From: Methanobacteriota archaeon
GTDB taxonomy: Archaea; Thermoplasmatota; Thermoplasmata; SG8-5
Direction: 5' to 3'
Assembly: GCA_013791785.1 (NCBI GenBank)
Contig: VMTD01000053.1
Location: 1 to 54,931, forward strand
DNA length: 54,931 nt
Under the pieces are notes generated by a model, which saw only the letters and a program-made list of their open reading frames with translations, had not been told where the DNA came from and ran no database searches. Below, piece after piece: positions 8,197 to 17,833 of this stretch (the stretch's first letter is position 1; the number at the start of each line of letters is the position of its first letter). A program made the translations under genes and the position numbers.

Positions 8197-8757
8197 TCAT
8201 TCTTCCCGGATTCTCACTTGCCCATCCACTATGTCTATGCCCACCAGTGTTTTGATATTCACGCCGAATTTTTCCTCGACCTTGCTGCGGCCCGTGCCCT
8301 TGTCGATTACAATGATTATATCCACGACAACCACGCCCATCTGGTCCAGGGCCCTGAGGATGCCGATGAGGGTGCCGCCGGTGCTGATGAGGTCGTCCAG
8401 AAGAACGATTCTGTCACCTCTCTTCAGGCCGTTTATGTACATCTTTCTGGATGAGTAACCGGTAACCTGCTCGAATTCCTTTTCATCCGGCAGATTGTAC
8501 TTCCGTTTCCTGATTATGGTGAATGGCTTTCCAGTTTTCATGGAGAGTCCTGCGGCGAGATGGATGCCCATGGCCTCGGCAGTGACAATTTTATCATACT
8601 CACCCTCGACCTTTTCTGCCATGGCATTGATGACCTCTTCGAAAAGCTCCGGTTGGATGGCGGGTATGCCGTCCGCGATTGAAAATACAAAATAATCATA
8701 ATCCTGAAACTTGATTACCGGTGCATTTTCCAGACTGGATTTCAGGAGTTCCAACAT
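8197..8757 (-). CDS. hpt: Hypoxanthine/guanine phosphoribosyltransferase (archaeal type)
   Basis: The enzyme joins hypoxanthine or guanine to PRPP in purine salvage. Of 186 residues, VTAEAMGIHLAAGLSM is typical of the archaeal HGPRT/PurR-like group, and VLLDDLISTGGT at ~118-129 is the PRPP-binding motif. The start ATG (8757) is preceded by AGGTGA, giving GGT-N6-ATG. It lies 8 nt downstream of apt on the same strand, so the two salvage genes form an operon. Archaeal orotate or xanthine PRTases are close relatives, so substrate specificity is inferred from overall similarity. Confidence 0.88.
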   Translation of the reverse strand: MLELLKSSLENAPVIKFQDYDYFVFSIADGIPAIQPELFEEVINAMAEKVEGEYDKIVTAEAMGIHLAAGLSMKTGKPFTIIRKRKYNLPDEKEFEQVTGYSSRKMYINGLKRGDRIVLLDDLISTGGTLIGILRALDQMGVVVVDIIIVIDKGTGRSKVEEKFGVNIKTLVGIDIVDGQVRIREE

Positions 8758-8765
8758 TCTGTCAC

Positions 8766-9284
8766 CTAGTCATAGACAATGAGGCTGTCAACCTTTCCCT
8801 CAGGCAGAACCTTTCTGCCGTTCAGGAAGCCAAGTTCGATGACGAATGCGCATCTGAGAACTTCCGCACCCAGCTTCTCCACGAGTACTATGCTTGCCGC
8901 GGTGGTTCCGCCGGTGGCCAGAAGGTCGTCCACAATGATGACCCTGTCACCCTTTTCCAGGGCGTCGGTGTGCATTTCGATGGTTGCCTCGCCGTACTCC
9001 AGCTTGTAGCTCACACTTATCTTGTCGAATGGCAGCTTGCCCACCTTGCGAATGGGTACGAACGGTACTTTCAGGGCAAGAGCCAGCGGGGTGCCGATGA
9101 TGAATCCCCTGCTTTCTATGCCGACAATTGCATCTATCTTCAGGCTAGCATACTTCTTTCTGAACTCCTCGATTATCGTGCCGAGCGCTTCTGGATCCTT
9201 GAGTACCGGTGTGATGTCCTTGAATATTATTCCGGGTACTGGAAAGTCCGGAACATCCCTCACGAGTGCCTTGATGCGTTCCAT
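8766..9284 (-). CDS. apt: Adenine phosphoribosyltransferase
   Basis: The enzyme makes AMP from adenine and PRPP. The 172 residues contain VPDFPVPGIIFKDITPVL, GIESRGFIIGTPLA, a lysine-rich VPIRKVGKLP loop and the PRPP motif VIIVDDLLATGGTT at ~119-132, all standard for bacterial-type Apt. It could use the adenine released by the nearby MTA phosphorylase. It is the first gene of the apt-hpt pair. The promoter region holds a TATA-like ACAATAAATACC about 30 nt upstream, and mobile element E starts only 50 nt before the start codon. Confidence 0.93.
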   Translation of the reverse strand: MERIKALVRDVPDFPVPGIIFKDITPVLKDPEALGTIIEEFRKKYASLKIDAIVGIESRGFIIGTPLALALKVPFVPIRKVGKLPFDKISVSYKLEYGEATIEMHTDALEKGDRVIIVDDLLATGGTTAASIVLVEKLGAEVLRCAFVIELGFLNGRKVLPEGKVDSLIVYD

Positions 9285-9333
9285 GTGGCGGGAGATGAAT
9301 TTCAGGTATTTATTGTATCCGGGGTGTAAGATA

Positions 9334-9624
9334 TTTTACTGGAAAAATGCCGAGAAAGCCCAGCCCTGAGGGTCTGAGATGAATCGGCATCGACAGTAAA
9401 AACGTTGGAGATTGCCATGCTCATATGCATGACCTGCCATGCATCGTGTTCATATGCATGACCTGCCATGCATCGTGTTCATATGCATGACCTGCCATGC
9501 ATCGTCCAATCTATTGCGCATGAAATCAAAGCTAATCGGCTTTGGTAAATCAGGTGCATGGCCCCCTGGGTAAACTTCCAGCCCTGGCAACAAACGCCAG
9601 CTCCTTTAGGGGCTGGTAGTTTAC
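9334..9624 (+). mobile_element. Palindrome-associated miniature element, longest copy (E)
   Basis: It begins TTTACTGGAAAAATGCCGAG. An inner hairpin (CAGCCCTGAGGGTCTG) is enclosed by the ATGCCGA/TCGGCAT stem, then CAGTAAAAACGTTGGAG, three tandem 29-bp units, CAATCTATTGCGC, GGTGCATGGCCCCCTGGG and the right palindrome ending GGCTGGTAGTTTAC. It separates the apt promoter from the tyrS promoter. The internal tandem amplification distinguishes it from C and D. Confidence 0.78.
9419..9505 (+). repeat. Three tandem 29-bp units inside element E
   Basis: Units at 9419-9447, 9448-9476 and 9477-9505 read G(C/T)TCATATGCATGACC...TGCCATGCATCGT and are identical but for one base. Element D carries one such unit. 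There are no spacers, so it is not a CRISPR array. Confidence 0.9.
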
Positions 9625-9702
9625 ATAAGTGACCTCTTACAAAAGTGTTTAAATGAAGTATGATTTGGGGTTGTTATCTGCAAAAGCAGGCGGTGAACCG
9701 AA

Positions 9703-10758
9703 ATGAACACAGAAGAGAAACTCTCACTTATGACAGAAGGCATGACTGAAGTCGTTACCCCGGACGAGGCAAAGGAATTGCTGACAAGGGGCGGAGAGCT
9801 CAAGGCATATTGGGGCATTGAGCCTTCAGGATTATTTCACATAGGTCAGGCCCTTGTGGGCGCCAGAAAAGTTAGGCAGCTTGCGGAACTGGGTTTCACA
9901 GTCAATATACTTCTTGCTGACTGGCACGCCCTTATAAATGACAAGCTTGACGGTTCATTCGAGAGCATCCAGACCTGCGGCCGGTACCTGGAGGGCTGCC
10001 TCAAGGGGCTCGGGGCGGATTCGTCCAACATCCATTACGTGGTCGGCTCTGACCTGGTGGACCAGAAAGAGTACTGGGAGAAGGTCGTCCGCATATCCAA
10101 AGCATCCACCGTCGCCAGGATAAAAAGGGCCATGACAATCATGGGCCGTTCCGAGGACGAGGCGGACGCAGACGCTTCCAAGCTGATATACCCGGCAATG
10201 CAGGCCGCTGATATTTTTCATCAGGATCTCGATCTGGCCATCGGCGGCATGGATCAACGACATGCGCACATGCTCGCAAGGGATGTGGCCCCCAAGCTCG
10301 GCTACAAGAAACCGGTAGCAATGCACTGGCCCCTGCTCATGGGGTTACAGGGCGGCGGAAGGATGGATGCCGCGGAATCGAAGATGAGCAAGTCGAATCC
10401 GGATTCAGCCGTTTTCCTTCATGATAAGCCAGATGTAGTCGCCGGAAAACTGAAGAAGGCGTTCTGTCCCCAGGGTCAGGTAGAAGACAATCCAGTCCTG
10501 GAGCATGTCAGATTGGTGATATTTCCTGAACTCGGGCGACTGGACATTACCAGACCGGAGAAGTTCGGCGGGGACCTGCATTTCACAACATACAAGGAAC
10601 TGGCCGAAGCCTTCGGAACAGGAAAACTGCACCCCATGGACCTGAAGTCCGCAGTGGCAAGCCATATCTCGGAAATTCTTGTGCCTGTTCAGAAATATCT
10701 GGATGAGAACCCGGACAATTTCAACAAATTGCTGGGTATAATCGGGGCGAGAAAATGA
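9703..10758 (+). CDS. tyrS: Tyrosyl-tRNA synthetase (archaeal/eukaryotic type)
   Basis: It charges tRNA-Tyr. The class I Rossmann core carries EPSGLFHIGQA (HIGH-type motif, ~45-55), a Tyr-binding region with YPAMQAADIFHQDLDLAIGGMDQRH, and ESKMSKSNPD (KMSKS loop, ~225-234). The length of 351 residues and the lack of an S4 domain fit archaeal TyrRS; the GGMDQR motif separates it from TrpRS. GGCGGTGA precedes the ATG. The next gene overlaps its stop by 4 nt. Confidence 0.95.
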   Translation: MNTEEKLSLMTEGMTEVVTPDEAKELLTRGGELKAYWGIEPSGLFHIGQALVGARKVRQLAELGFTVNILLADWHALINDKLDGSFESIQTCGRYLEGCLKGLGADSSNIHYVVGSDLVDQKEYWEKVVRISKASTVARIKRAMTIMGRSEDEADADASKLIYPAMQAADIFHQDLDLAIGGMDQRHAHMLARDVAPKLGYKKPVAMHWPLLMGLQGGGRMDAAESKMSKSNPDSAVFLHDKPDVVAGKLKKAFCPQGQVEDNPVLEHVRLVIFPELGRLDITRPEKFGGDLHFTTYKELAEAFGTGKLHPMDLKSAVASHISEILVPVQKYLDENPDNFNKLLGIIGARK

Positions 10759-11198
10759 GCCGAAGGTCCAGAAGGCGCAGCCAGAACGAGACTTGTGGCA
10801 TCATCGGAATGGTGGGCGGCATATTCATGATAATCGCCGGCGTCACCGGTGCTGTAACCTGGAGGCGCATCGGGGAACTGGCGGTCGACATAACCGGGGT
10901 TGAGGCCCTGGGACCGGCATTCCAGATACTGGTGGCCTTAGGTGGGCTGGGCGGTATTCTGGTCATACTGGGTTCGATATTCATCGGTTGGCCCATAATC
11001 AGGATACGGACAAAGAACCGGCTCAATATCGGCAAATTGATGATAACGATTGGTGCTGGCTTCGGGTTGCTGGGTCTCTTGATATTTCTGCTATTGACAA
11101 TGCTGGGAGGTGACCCGTTCGGCAATTTCATGGGTGCGCTCGGAATGGGTTTCGTCGGGCTGATATGCTCGATATATGCCGTGCAGAAGTCGCATTGA
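10755..11198 (+). CDS. Small four-helix membrane protein downstream of tyrS
   Basis: The product is 147 residues with a basic N-terminus (SRRSRRRSQ) and four predicted transmembrane segments at ~13-35, ~55-78, ~88-112 and ~118-143. It starts with an ATGA overlap on the tyrS stop, so it is cotranscribed and translationally coupled. No family is recognised. Its stop codon abuts the stop of the convergent gene with no spacing; the two stops share the palindrome TGATCA at 11196-11201. Confidence 0.75.
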   Translation: MSRRSRRRSQNETCGIIGMVGGIFMIIAGVTGAVTWRRIGELAVDITGVEALGPAFQILVALGGLGGILVILGSIFIGWPIIRIRTKNRLNIGKLMITIGAGFGLLGLLIFLLLTMLGGDPFGNFMGALGMGFVGLICSIYAVQKSH

Positions 11199-13010
11199 TC
11201 ATTTCTTGAATCTCTGCCTTCGGACAACAGCCATGACCAGTCCCGTGGAAAGCATGATTGCCAGAATCGCTGTTCCGCTGGGGAAAGGTATCAGTCCGCC
11301 AGTGGTGTCTCCCACACCGGCTATGAGCGCGTATATCCCGCCCTCGGTGATATCGGCGACCAGCTGTCCCGCGGTGTTCAGGGTGCTTTCTACCTCTATC
11401 CAAGCATTTCCCACAAGCTGACCCACCTGGGCTGTGGCTTCATCCATGGTGGTTGGTATGTCGAAGTTGAGCTGTGCGGGAATACTGAGTATTGTTCCGC
11501 CTAGGTTCACTGCAACAGCCTGGACAACGTTTGCTGTGTCAACGAATACTTCCTCGATGGCAACGGTTACAGAACTGGCAAGCGCATTCAACGGTATGTT
11601 CAGTGAAACGTCCGGCAGGGTCAATGTGCCGCCAGCTGTGCCGACGACCTGGCTTACAGTATCCCTTGCAACTGTTACGGCATAGGTGCCGGTCTGAGAT
11701 ATCATGGCTATAAGTGAGTTTCCGTCGGCTGAGGGAGTTGATGCCTGGGCCACCCACTGTCCGTTCTCCAGGCGCATGAGTTCGCTTCCTGTAGCCCTTG
11801 TTGTGCTGGGTATGTCCAGTGTGAGTTCTGCTGCCGGGTCGAAAGTAATATCATTCGGCAGAATCTCGAAGGCTGAAAGAACATTGTCATTGGCCACAGT
11901 TAGTTCATCCATGGAGAATGTAACATCTTCATCCAGTGAACCTGCAGGTATGACCAAAACTGCTCCTGAGCGAGTAATTGTTCCGCCGGTGGTTCCGATT
12001 ACGTTTCCGGTTGCCGGGGTTCCGCTGCCCATTCCTGCGGTGTCGTACATCTGGAGAATTGAATAGTCATTTGGATCTCTAACAACAGCTTTTCCGTCTT
12101 CGACAACCAGATAGTGGTTGCCGATCTGAGTATCTGAAATTTGTTCTACACCTGTTCCGTCCACGTTCATCCAGTACAGATTGGTAGAATCGATGATGGA
12201 ATCTAGGTAGTAGATTTTAGCATTGTCGATTCTGAACTGGTGGGAAGAACCCTGAGTAGTAAACGTATTTTTTGTTCCACTGGCAATATTATAGGCCACC
12301 ATTCGCGTAAATTCATTGGGGTATGAGCCTTCTTCAGAGTAGATTATTGTTGTGCCGTCTGTGTCCACATATTGGTTGATGAAAACATCCGAGCCCAGAG
12401 GTATTAGAGAAGCACTGTCAGTGGCTATGTTATAGAGATGAACTCCGTCATCTCCGCAAAACATTGCATATCCATTGTTGATATTGAAATTATGAACATA
12501 CTCGGAGGTCACATTAAGGCTCCAAACCAAAGTGCCAGAGATTGTTTTAACACGTACAAAAGTTGTTCCAGCGATATTGTCAGCATCATAGTAAATTACA
12601 TGACCGTCACCAATGTCCATGTGCATTTCAACGAATGCCGAGAAGATGTCTAATGTGGTGAATGTGCCAGTATTGATATTGTATACCACTAGGTCAGAAG
12701 TAGCTGGAGTGGCCCTGTCCTGAAACAGAACATAATTTCCACTTATTGCAGAGCCGGCCACCTGGGTGCTGTTGAAGATTGATGTTGCAATTGCCGTTTT
12801 CCAGTTATAGAGCATTACATCGGTTGAATAGCCAGATGCCACCGAATTAACATAGGCGACATAATCTCCACTAAAATCATAGGAGGCAATGTCTGCCTGA
12901 GAATCCAGAATCTGAGTTCCGGTTATTGCCGCCTGTGAGACAAATCCCATCAGGGGCAGCGTTCCAAGTGCGATCACAACAATCAATGCTAAAAATCGGT
13001 CTGGTTTCAT
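11199..13010 (-). CDS. Exported surface protein: TolB-like propeller plus Ig/ZU5-like domains, C-terminal anchor
   Basis: The product is 603 residues. A signal peptide (~1-27, RFLALIVVIALGTLPLMGF) is followed by repeated ~45-residue beta-strand units with SGDYVAY, SGNYVLF, GDGHVIYYD and NGYAMFCGDDGVHLY motifs, typical of WD40/TolB-like propellers (~30-345). Next come two copies of a GG(T)(I/L)...IPAG/LNAL...VT domain (~355-560) resembling ZU5-type or GPI-like surface domains. The C-terminus is FPSGTAILAIMLSTGLVMAV followed by RRQRFKK, a membrane anchor that could also be a sortase-type sorting tail. A TATA-like box is near 13066-13078. The protein probably sits on the outer cell surface; ligand unknown. 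Confidence 0.75.
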   Translation of the reverse strand: MKPDRFLALIVVIALGTLPLMGFVSQAAITGTQILDSQADIASYDFSGDYVAYVNSVASGYSTDVMLYNWKTAIATSIFNSTQVAGSAISGNYVLFQDRATPATSDLVVYNINTGTFTTLDIFSAFVEMHMDIGDGHVIYYDADNIAGTTFVRVKTISGTLVWSLNVTSEYVHNFNINNGYAMFCGDDGVHLYNIATDSASLIPLGSDVFINQYVDTDGTTIIYSEEGSYPNEFTRMVAYNIASGTKNTFTTQGSSHQFRIDNAKIYYLDSIIDSTNLYWMNVDGTGVEQISDTQIGNHYLVVEDGKAVVRDPNDYSILQMYDTAGMGSGTPATGNVIGTTGGTITRSGAVLVIPAGSLDEDVTFSMDELTVANDNVLSAFEILPNDITFDPAAELTLDIPSTTRATGSELMRLENGQWVAQASTPSADGNSLIAMISQTGTYAVTVARDTVSQVVGTAGGTLTLPDVSLNIPLNALASSVTVAIEEVFVDTANVVQAVAVNLGGTILSIPAQLNFDIPTTMDEATAQVGQLVGNAWIEVESTLNTAGQLVADITEGGIYALIAGVGDTTGGLIPFPSGTAILAIMLSTGLVMAVVRRQRFKK

Positions 13011-13335
13011 GCTGCTGATTATCGTTTCATCTTATTAAATGATTTAGGTGTATTTATTCATTCGTGTTTATATATATCGTTTAAATGTTTATTGCCAGTC
13101 AGCACTTGCCATGCCTGACTCTCTCCAATACTCTAGCCATAAAAAAGCCCGTCGGTGGAATAACCACTTCCGTTTCCTCAGCTATCTCTACAATAATTGC
13201 CTGGTCATGAGCATCTATGCGAGGCAGAAATCCAATTGAACGCTCAAATCATAAGGAAATCATTCGTTGATGTGCAACTTGCCTAATGTGCAATATCCAG
13301 CATGTCTGGCGACCGACATCAGCAATGAATTCCTT
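13011..13335. other. Gene-free interval, 325 nt
   Basis: Apart from the minus-strand TATA-like ACGATATATATAAAC (13066-13080) for the propeller gene, I see no coding frame, hairpin or repeat that I would defend. Short frames here lack start signals and codon character. Confidence 0.4.
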
Positions 13336-16300
13336 TCATCGGTCCAGTTTTTTCTTTCGATTGAACCCGGGCAATACGCATGCGAAAATCATCACCATAA
13401 AGAACCAGGTCCTGGGCAATTTTGAAACAGGTGGTTTGATGACTATTTCCGGGTTCTCGGTAAGTTCAGAGATGCTCACGGTTATCGCCTGAGAGTGGAC
13501 TTCCAGTTCATCTCCGGTCAGTGTGTCAATGCCTTTCGCGCAGGCCCCTTCATTTATGATGTATGTGCCGGGCGATGTGAACTCCTGATTCCCGCCTGGA
13601 TTCACGCGGGTGCAGACCTTCAGGTACAGTGTCTCGGACTGGCCCGGTGCAAGGGTTTCCAATGTCCAGAAGATGTGGGTGGACCTGACAGGGTAGATTT
13701 CCGGAGAGGGGAGGGCGCTGCGGGTGCCTGGTTCCTGTGTGGATACCGTGCCGGTGCTCGCAACAAATTCAAGCAACTCCAGTTCTGCGGGCAGAACGTC
13801 CTTCACAATCACGTCGATGATGTCAGAGCCGCCCGTGTTGGTGACCGTTATCTGCAATTCCCACTCGTAGTATGTGTGGGTGATACCCTGGTCTATGCCG
13901 GACAACTTGACCTTGCCGACGATGAACTCTGCGGGGGTGGGTTCAGGATCGGATACGGACACGGACACTGCCGCGGCATTGTTGGATAGGTCCGAGTCCG
14001 GTGGGTTCACATCCGAGACCACAACGACTATCTCATGCTCTCCGGCAACGGCTTCCCATTCAATGCTCACGGAAGTCTGGCCGCCAGCCGGGACAAAGGT
14101 GTTTCCCACTGAGCCGATGAGGTTGGCCGGGTCGGCACTGTCCAGGTAGAACGAGACAGTGCATGTAGCATCCAGACCTGTTGCTGCCATCTCGGCCAGG
14201 AAAATGTAACTAGTTGAACCGGAATCGCCTGAATAGAACATATAGAAATCGCCTGCCTCTTTTAGAACCATCGGAGTGTATACATACCGGCTATCCAGGG
14301 CGCCCGGGGTAACGTCAAGTTCGACAGACGCAGAACCCCATACGATGCCGTCCTGGGAATTTGCCTTGAGGATCTTACCTGTGCTGAACCACATATCATA
14401 CGATCCGTCGTCATTTGGAAGTACGAAAGGGCATTCCATTGCGGCATAGCCTGGCGGCACATTCATGACTGCACCTTGTTTTGTCCAGACTATTCCGTCC
14501 GGTGAAGTTGCCAGGCCGAAACGGGAAACCAATCCCGAATCATAAGCCTTGTAGTACATCTTGTATATGCCCGAGTCCTTGAAAACATAACCCTGGCAAG
14601 CGTATACTGAATCAAAACTGCCCGCGGGTCCGATAGGCAGGACTTTCCCAAGCTGAGTCCAGGATATGCCATCAGCGGAAGTTGCGTAATATATCTCGGT
14701 CTTCCAGAGATAGTTCTGGCATGAATACCACATCTTGTAGGTTCCATCCGCTTCTTTGATGACGGAAGGCGCAGCTGCATAGTTTGTTCCCGTCGGGTGA
14801 GTCAACACACGTCCGTAATTCGTCCATGTCGCGAGATCTGTCGATGTGGCGTAGTAAATATCAGGGGTGGCTCCGAATCCCACGTACCACATTTTGTAAA
14901 CGGAATCGTCCTTTATCACGTATGGATACTGGGCGGAAATTCCAGGGCTCAGGACGACACCCTGTTTTTCCCATGTGCTTGTGCTTTCGCCGAGATTGTG
15001 GATGGTCGCATCTATTGTAACCAGTTCACCCGCGGTGATTTGCTCTGGTAATACAATATCGTCACCGTAGACCGCGAGGTCAACTTGCCCGGATTCCTCG
15101 ACAGTGATTAGAACGCTTGCTATGTTGTTAGTTTCATTATTGTCCGGGGGATTAACATCCGTAATTTCAACGATTATTTCATGTTCCCCGGCAACGGCGG
15201 CCCACTCAATGCTAACAGGCGTCTGGCCGTCTGCCGGAATGAACACGTCCGGAACCGAACCAATCAGGTTCTCGGGTGAGACGGAATCCGTGTAAAATGA
15301 AACCGTGCAGGTGGCGTCCTGGGCATCATCGCCGGGTGATTTTTCAGCGTAGAATATTCTGTTGTTAGTCGTTGTAGTGCCGGTGTACCACATCCGATAA
15401 GTGCCGTCCTCGACAATCAGAGAGCACCAGCGGGTGTGAATTCCTTCCAGGGGCAATGTTGGCTCAATCACAATGCCGTCCTTCACCCATTCCATTCCGT
15501 CATCCGATGTGGCATGCAATATCCTTGTTATGCCGGCTGCATCGGTGCCGGAATAGAACATTTCATATCCGTCATCATTTTTGAGAATCCAGGGGCGCTG
15601 GGCAGAGGGATTGTCATAAATGCCGTTGTTCTGCAGGACTGTTCCGTCTTTCACCCATTGGTCAGTCAGATTTGTTTTATGCGCGTGGTTGATCAAGTTC
15701 CTGAGAGGCGACCAGGTGGTGCCGAGATACCAGAGTCTGAAGCCGTCATCGTCCGACAAGACGAAGGGCGTATTGACGCTGGCGGGTTCTATGATATCAC
15801 CATAGTTAATTTCAAGGCCATCGTAGATGAAATTGAATCCGTCCGGGGATGTGGCATGCAAGATCCTGGCGCGGTTGCCCCCCTCGTAATTCTGGCCACA
15901 GTACCACATGTGATACATGCCGTCTGGTGCAATCCAGACATAGGGATGATATACCGAATTTCCGGCGTACGCGCCGCCATAGTTCAGCACCATTCCCTGT
16001 TTGTGCCATTCCAATCCGTCGTATGAAAATGCCCTGAATATTCTGTAATTAACCGTCGTTCCGTCATTTTCCTTACCGAGGTAAAACATCAGGTATGTCT
16101 CGTTGGAAAGCCGGAGCACGCAAGGCCCCCCGACCTGCTGGTCCTCGCCCCAGCCGCCCAGGTCCAGTACCACGCCGGATTTCACCCATTCCGAGGAAAC
16201 AGACAGGTCTCCTTGAACATTGGCTGTTATCGTTACTGGGGTTCCGGACTTCGGCTCGGGGTCTGAAAGAGAGATATCATCCTGACTTACTGACAGGTCC

Positions 16301-17325
16301 ACGGAGCTTTGCACAGGCGTGCCGCAATGTGCGTGGAATATCCTCCAGACGCTCCCGTCATAGCCGCAATACCACATATGCCAAACACCGTTCTCGTAAA
16401 TCACTGAAGGCAAATCCGTGCAACTGCTCTCGCCAGGAAGCGTCCTGTCCAGCGCGATGCCTGTCTTGGTCCAGATAAGGCCATCGGCAGAATGGGCATG
16501 GCAGATACGTCCCGGATACTGTGCCGGGGACCTTCCCCCGTAGAACATGTCATATCCATTATCAGTTGGAACTATGTACTGGCCCCAGGCAATCGGATTG
16601 TCGTACTCCATGTCGTTGGCGAGCACAATGCCGTCCTTTATCCAGGCATCGTTGAGATTGGCTTTGTGGGCATGGCAGACAGTGTCGCGAAGCGGATTCC
16701 ACAGGCAGCCGCTGTACCAGAGGTGCCACTGGGTTCCGTCGAAGTATACCCTGGGGTTGCTAAGGCCATCCAGGTCATATGATGAGCCTGATGAAAGTTC
16801 GGGGCCGAGCTTGGTCCATGTCACAGCGTCAGAGGATGTCGCATGCAGAATCCTTGTATTTTTATACCCGCTGTACCCAGTGTACCACATATGGTACAGT
16901 CCGGAGCTGTCAATCATCACATAAGGGTGCTGTACCCCGACTTCGGCTGTGGACTCACCGTAATCGATGGCCACACCGCATCTTGTCCAGGCCAGCCCGT
17001 CTGCCGATATGGCCTTCATGATGCGCTGATGGCCGTCAGTGCCGAGGCCCTGGTACCACATCGCATATGTTCCGTCGGCCATCTTGACCACTGAGGGTGT
17101 CACAACCTGGATGGTTTCCATAACCGGCCCAACGTCCAGGACAACCCCGTCCTTCACCCACTCGGTCCCGGGAACATAGGCCGGATTTGTCTCACCGATA
17201 ATCGGGAGCGTGCTCGGCGCCTGCGGGGCAGAATTCACCGAAATAATCAATCCAGATAGTATGAATGCGCAAATTATCGCAAAACTCATGAACTTCACCC
17301 ACACACCACTTTTCAAGCCCGACAT
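13336..17325 (-). CDS. Giant exported protein with three GH43-like propeller regions, CARDB and DUF11-type domains
   Basis: The product is 1329 residues: signal anchor ~13-33, then dozens of short blades carrying MWYQG, MWYTGY, LWYSG, MFYSG or MWYCG motifs, characteristic of five-bladed glycosidase-like propellers (GH43/68/130 type). Three propeller regions (~45-340, ~375-665, ~780-1050) are separated by CARDB-like adhesion domains (VDLSVSQDDISLSDPEPKSG; VDLAVYGDDIVLPEQITAG). A DUF11-type repeat (WELQITVTNTGGSDIIDVIV) lies at ~1165-1280, and a C-terminal segment WFFMVMIFACVLPG is followed by NRKKKLDR. The acidic catalytic residues cannot be verified by eye, so it may be carbohydrate-binding rather than hydrolytic. 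Internal duplication is clear. A TATA box lies at 17363-17378. Confidence 0.78.
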   Translation of the reverse strand: MSGLKSGVWVKFMSFAIICAFILSGLIISVNSAPQAPSTLPIIGETNPAYVPGTEWVKDGVVLDVGPVMETIQVVTPSVVKMADGTYAMWYQGLGTDGHQRIMKAISADGLAWTRCGVAIDYGESTAEVGVQHPYVMIDSSGLYHMWYTGYSGYKNTRILHATSSDAVTWTKLGPELSSGSSYDLDGLSNPRVYFDGTQWHLWYSGCLWNPLRDTVCHAHKANLNDAWIKDGIVLANDMEYDNPIAWGQYIVPTDNGYDMFYGGRSPAQYPGRICHAHSADGLIWTKTGIALDRTLPGESSCTDLPSVIYENGVWHMWYCGYDGSVWRIFHAHCGTPVQSSVDLSVSQDDISLSDPEPKSGTPVTITANVQGDLSVSSEWVKSGVVLDLGGWGEDQQVGGPCVLRLSNETYLMFYLGKENDGTTVNYRIFRAFSYDGLEWHKQGMVLNYGGAYAGNSVYHPYVWIAPDGMYHMWYCGQNYEGGNRARILHATSPDGFNFIYDGLEINYGDIIEPASVNTPFVLSDDDGFRLWYLGTTWSPLRNLINHAHKTNLTDQWVKDGTVLQNNGIYDNPSAQRPWILKNDDGYEMFYSGTDAAGITRILHATSDDGMEWVKDGIVIEPTLPLEGIHTRWCSLIVEDGTYRMWYTGTTTTNNRIFYAEKSPGDDAQDATCTVSFYTDSVSPENLIGSVPDVFIPADGQTPVSIEWAAVAGEHEIIVEITDVNPPDNNETNNIASVLITVEESGQVDLAVYGDDIVLPEQITAGELVTIDATIHNLGESTSTWEKQGVVLSPGISAQYPYVIKDDSVYKMWYVGFGATPDIYYATSTDLATWTNYGRVLTHPTGTNYAAAPSVIKEADGTYKMWYSCQNYLWKTEIYYATSADGISWTQLGKVLPIGPAGSFDSVYACQGYVFKDSGIYKMYYKAYDSGLVSRFGLATSPDGIVWTKQGAVMNVPPGYAAMECPFVLPNDDGSYDMWFSTGKILKANSQDGIVWGSASVELDVTPGALDSRYVYTPMVLKEAGDFYMFYSGDSGSTSYIFLAEMAATGLDATCTVSFYLDSADPANLIGSVGNTFVPAGGQTSVSIEWEAVAGEHEIVVVVSDVNPPDSDLSNNAAAVSVSVSDPEPTPAEFIVGKVKLSGIDQGITHTYYEWELQITVTNTGGSDIIDVIVKDVLPAELELLEFVASTGTVSTQEPGTRSALPSPEIYPVRSTHIFWTLETLAPGQSETLYLKVCTRVNPGGNQEFTSPGTYIINEGACAKGIDTLTGDELEVHSQAITVSISELTENPEIVIKPPVSKLPRTWFFMVMIFACVLPGFNRKKKLDR

Positions 17326-17362
17326 ATCTACTCCTCTCGTTATAGGTAAATAGTCTTACCGA

Positions 17363-17378
17363 CTATATAATATTTATC
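17363..17378 (-). promoter_or_regulatory. Probable TATA box for the giant propeller gene
   Basis: On the minus strand AGATAAATATTATATAGTC lies ~40-50 nt before the ATG at 17325, in a markedly AT-rich gap. Confidence 0.45.
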
Positions 17379-17462
17379 TACTGATGTATCAAACTTGATA
17401 TTATTTTCAAAGAATTCCCGATTTCGCAAAACATTAATACTACCATCACTCTAACAGTTATC

Positions 17463-17766
17463 GCCAGGAGAAAGGGAGCAGCCAACGGTGGTGCGTCTTC
17501 AACGACAAACTACTGAGGAAAGTCCTCTCTCCCAGGTGGTTATCCACCTGAAACATGGGTGGCCGGGGCAATCCGGTGTGCCGAGAGGCATGGCAAGGGC
17601 GCAGAAACGACACAGTCCGGTCGGAGCGATGATGGAATTGTTCCTGAGCTGAGAAGACCGGGATTTGGTGAGACGGCGACTCCCATCCGGTGCAAGCCCA
17701 AATTTGGTAGGGCGCTAAGTCGAATGCTGCTTAGAAACAGAAAGAGGCTTACCACTTTCACCTGGC
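17463..17766 (+). ncRNA. rnpB: RNase P RNA (archaeal)
   Basis: This is the catalytic RNA that trims tRNA 5' leaders. Conserved blocks are present in order: GAGGAAAGTCC (CR-I) at ~17515-17526, GCAGAAACGACACAGTCC (CR-II/III region), GGTGCAAGCCCAAATTTGG with TAGGG (CR-IV region), and ACAGAAAGAGGCTTAC (CR-V) at ~17736-17751. The ends pair as P1: GCCAGGAGAAAG at 17463-17474 with CTTTCACCTGGC at 17755-17766, with a single mismatch. That pairing sets the limits given here. Length (~304 nt) and motifs fit type A archaeal RNase P RNA. Confidence 0.95.
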
Positions 17767-17833
17767 ACACCATTTTATTATCAAAGTACAGGTGAAAAAT
17801 GCAAACATTCTGGAACAATCTGCCTACAACATG

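Noticed and set aside
9419-9505. CRISPR array
   Set aside because: Only three direct 29-bp units with no spacers between them; part of a mobile element.
13048-13239. 63-codon plus-strand frame between the two propeller genes
   Set aside because: It starts inside the AT-rich promoter, has no ribosome site and no protein character.
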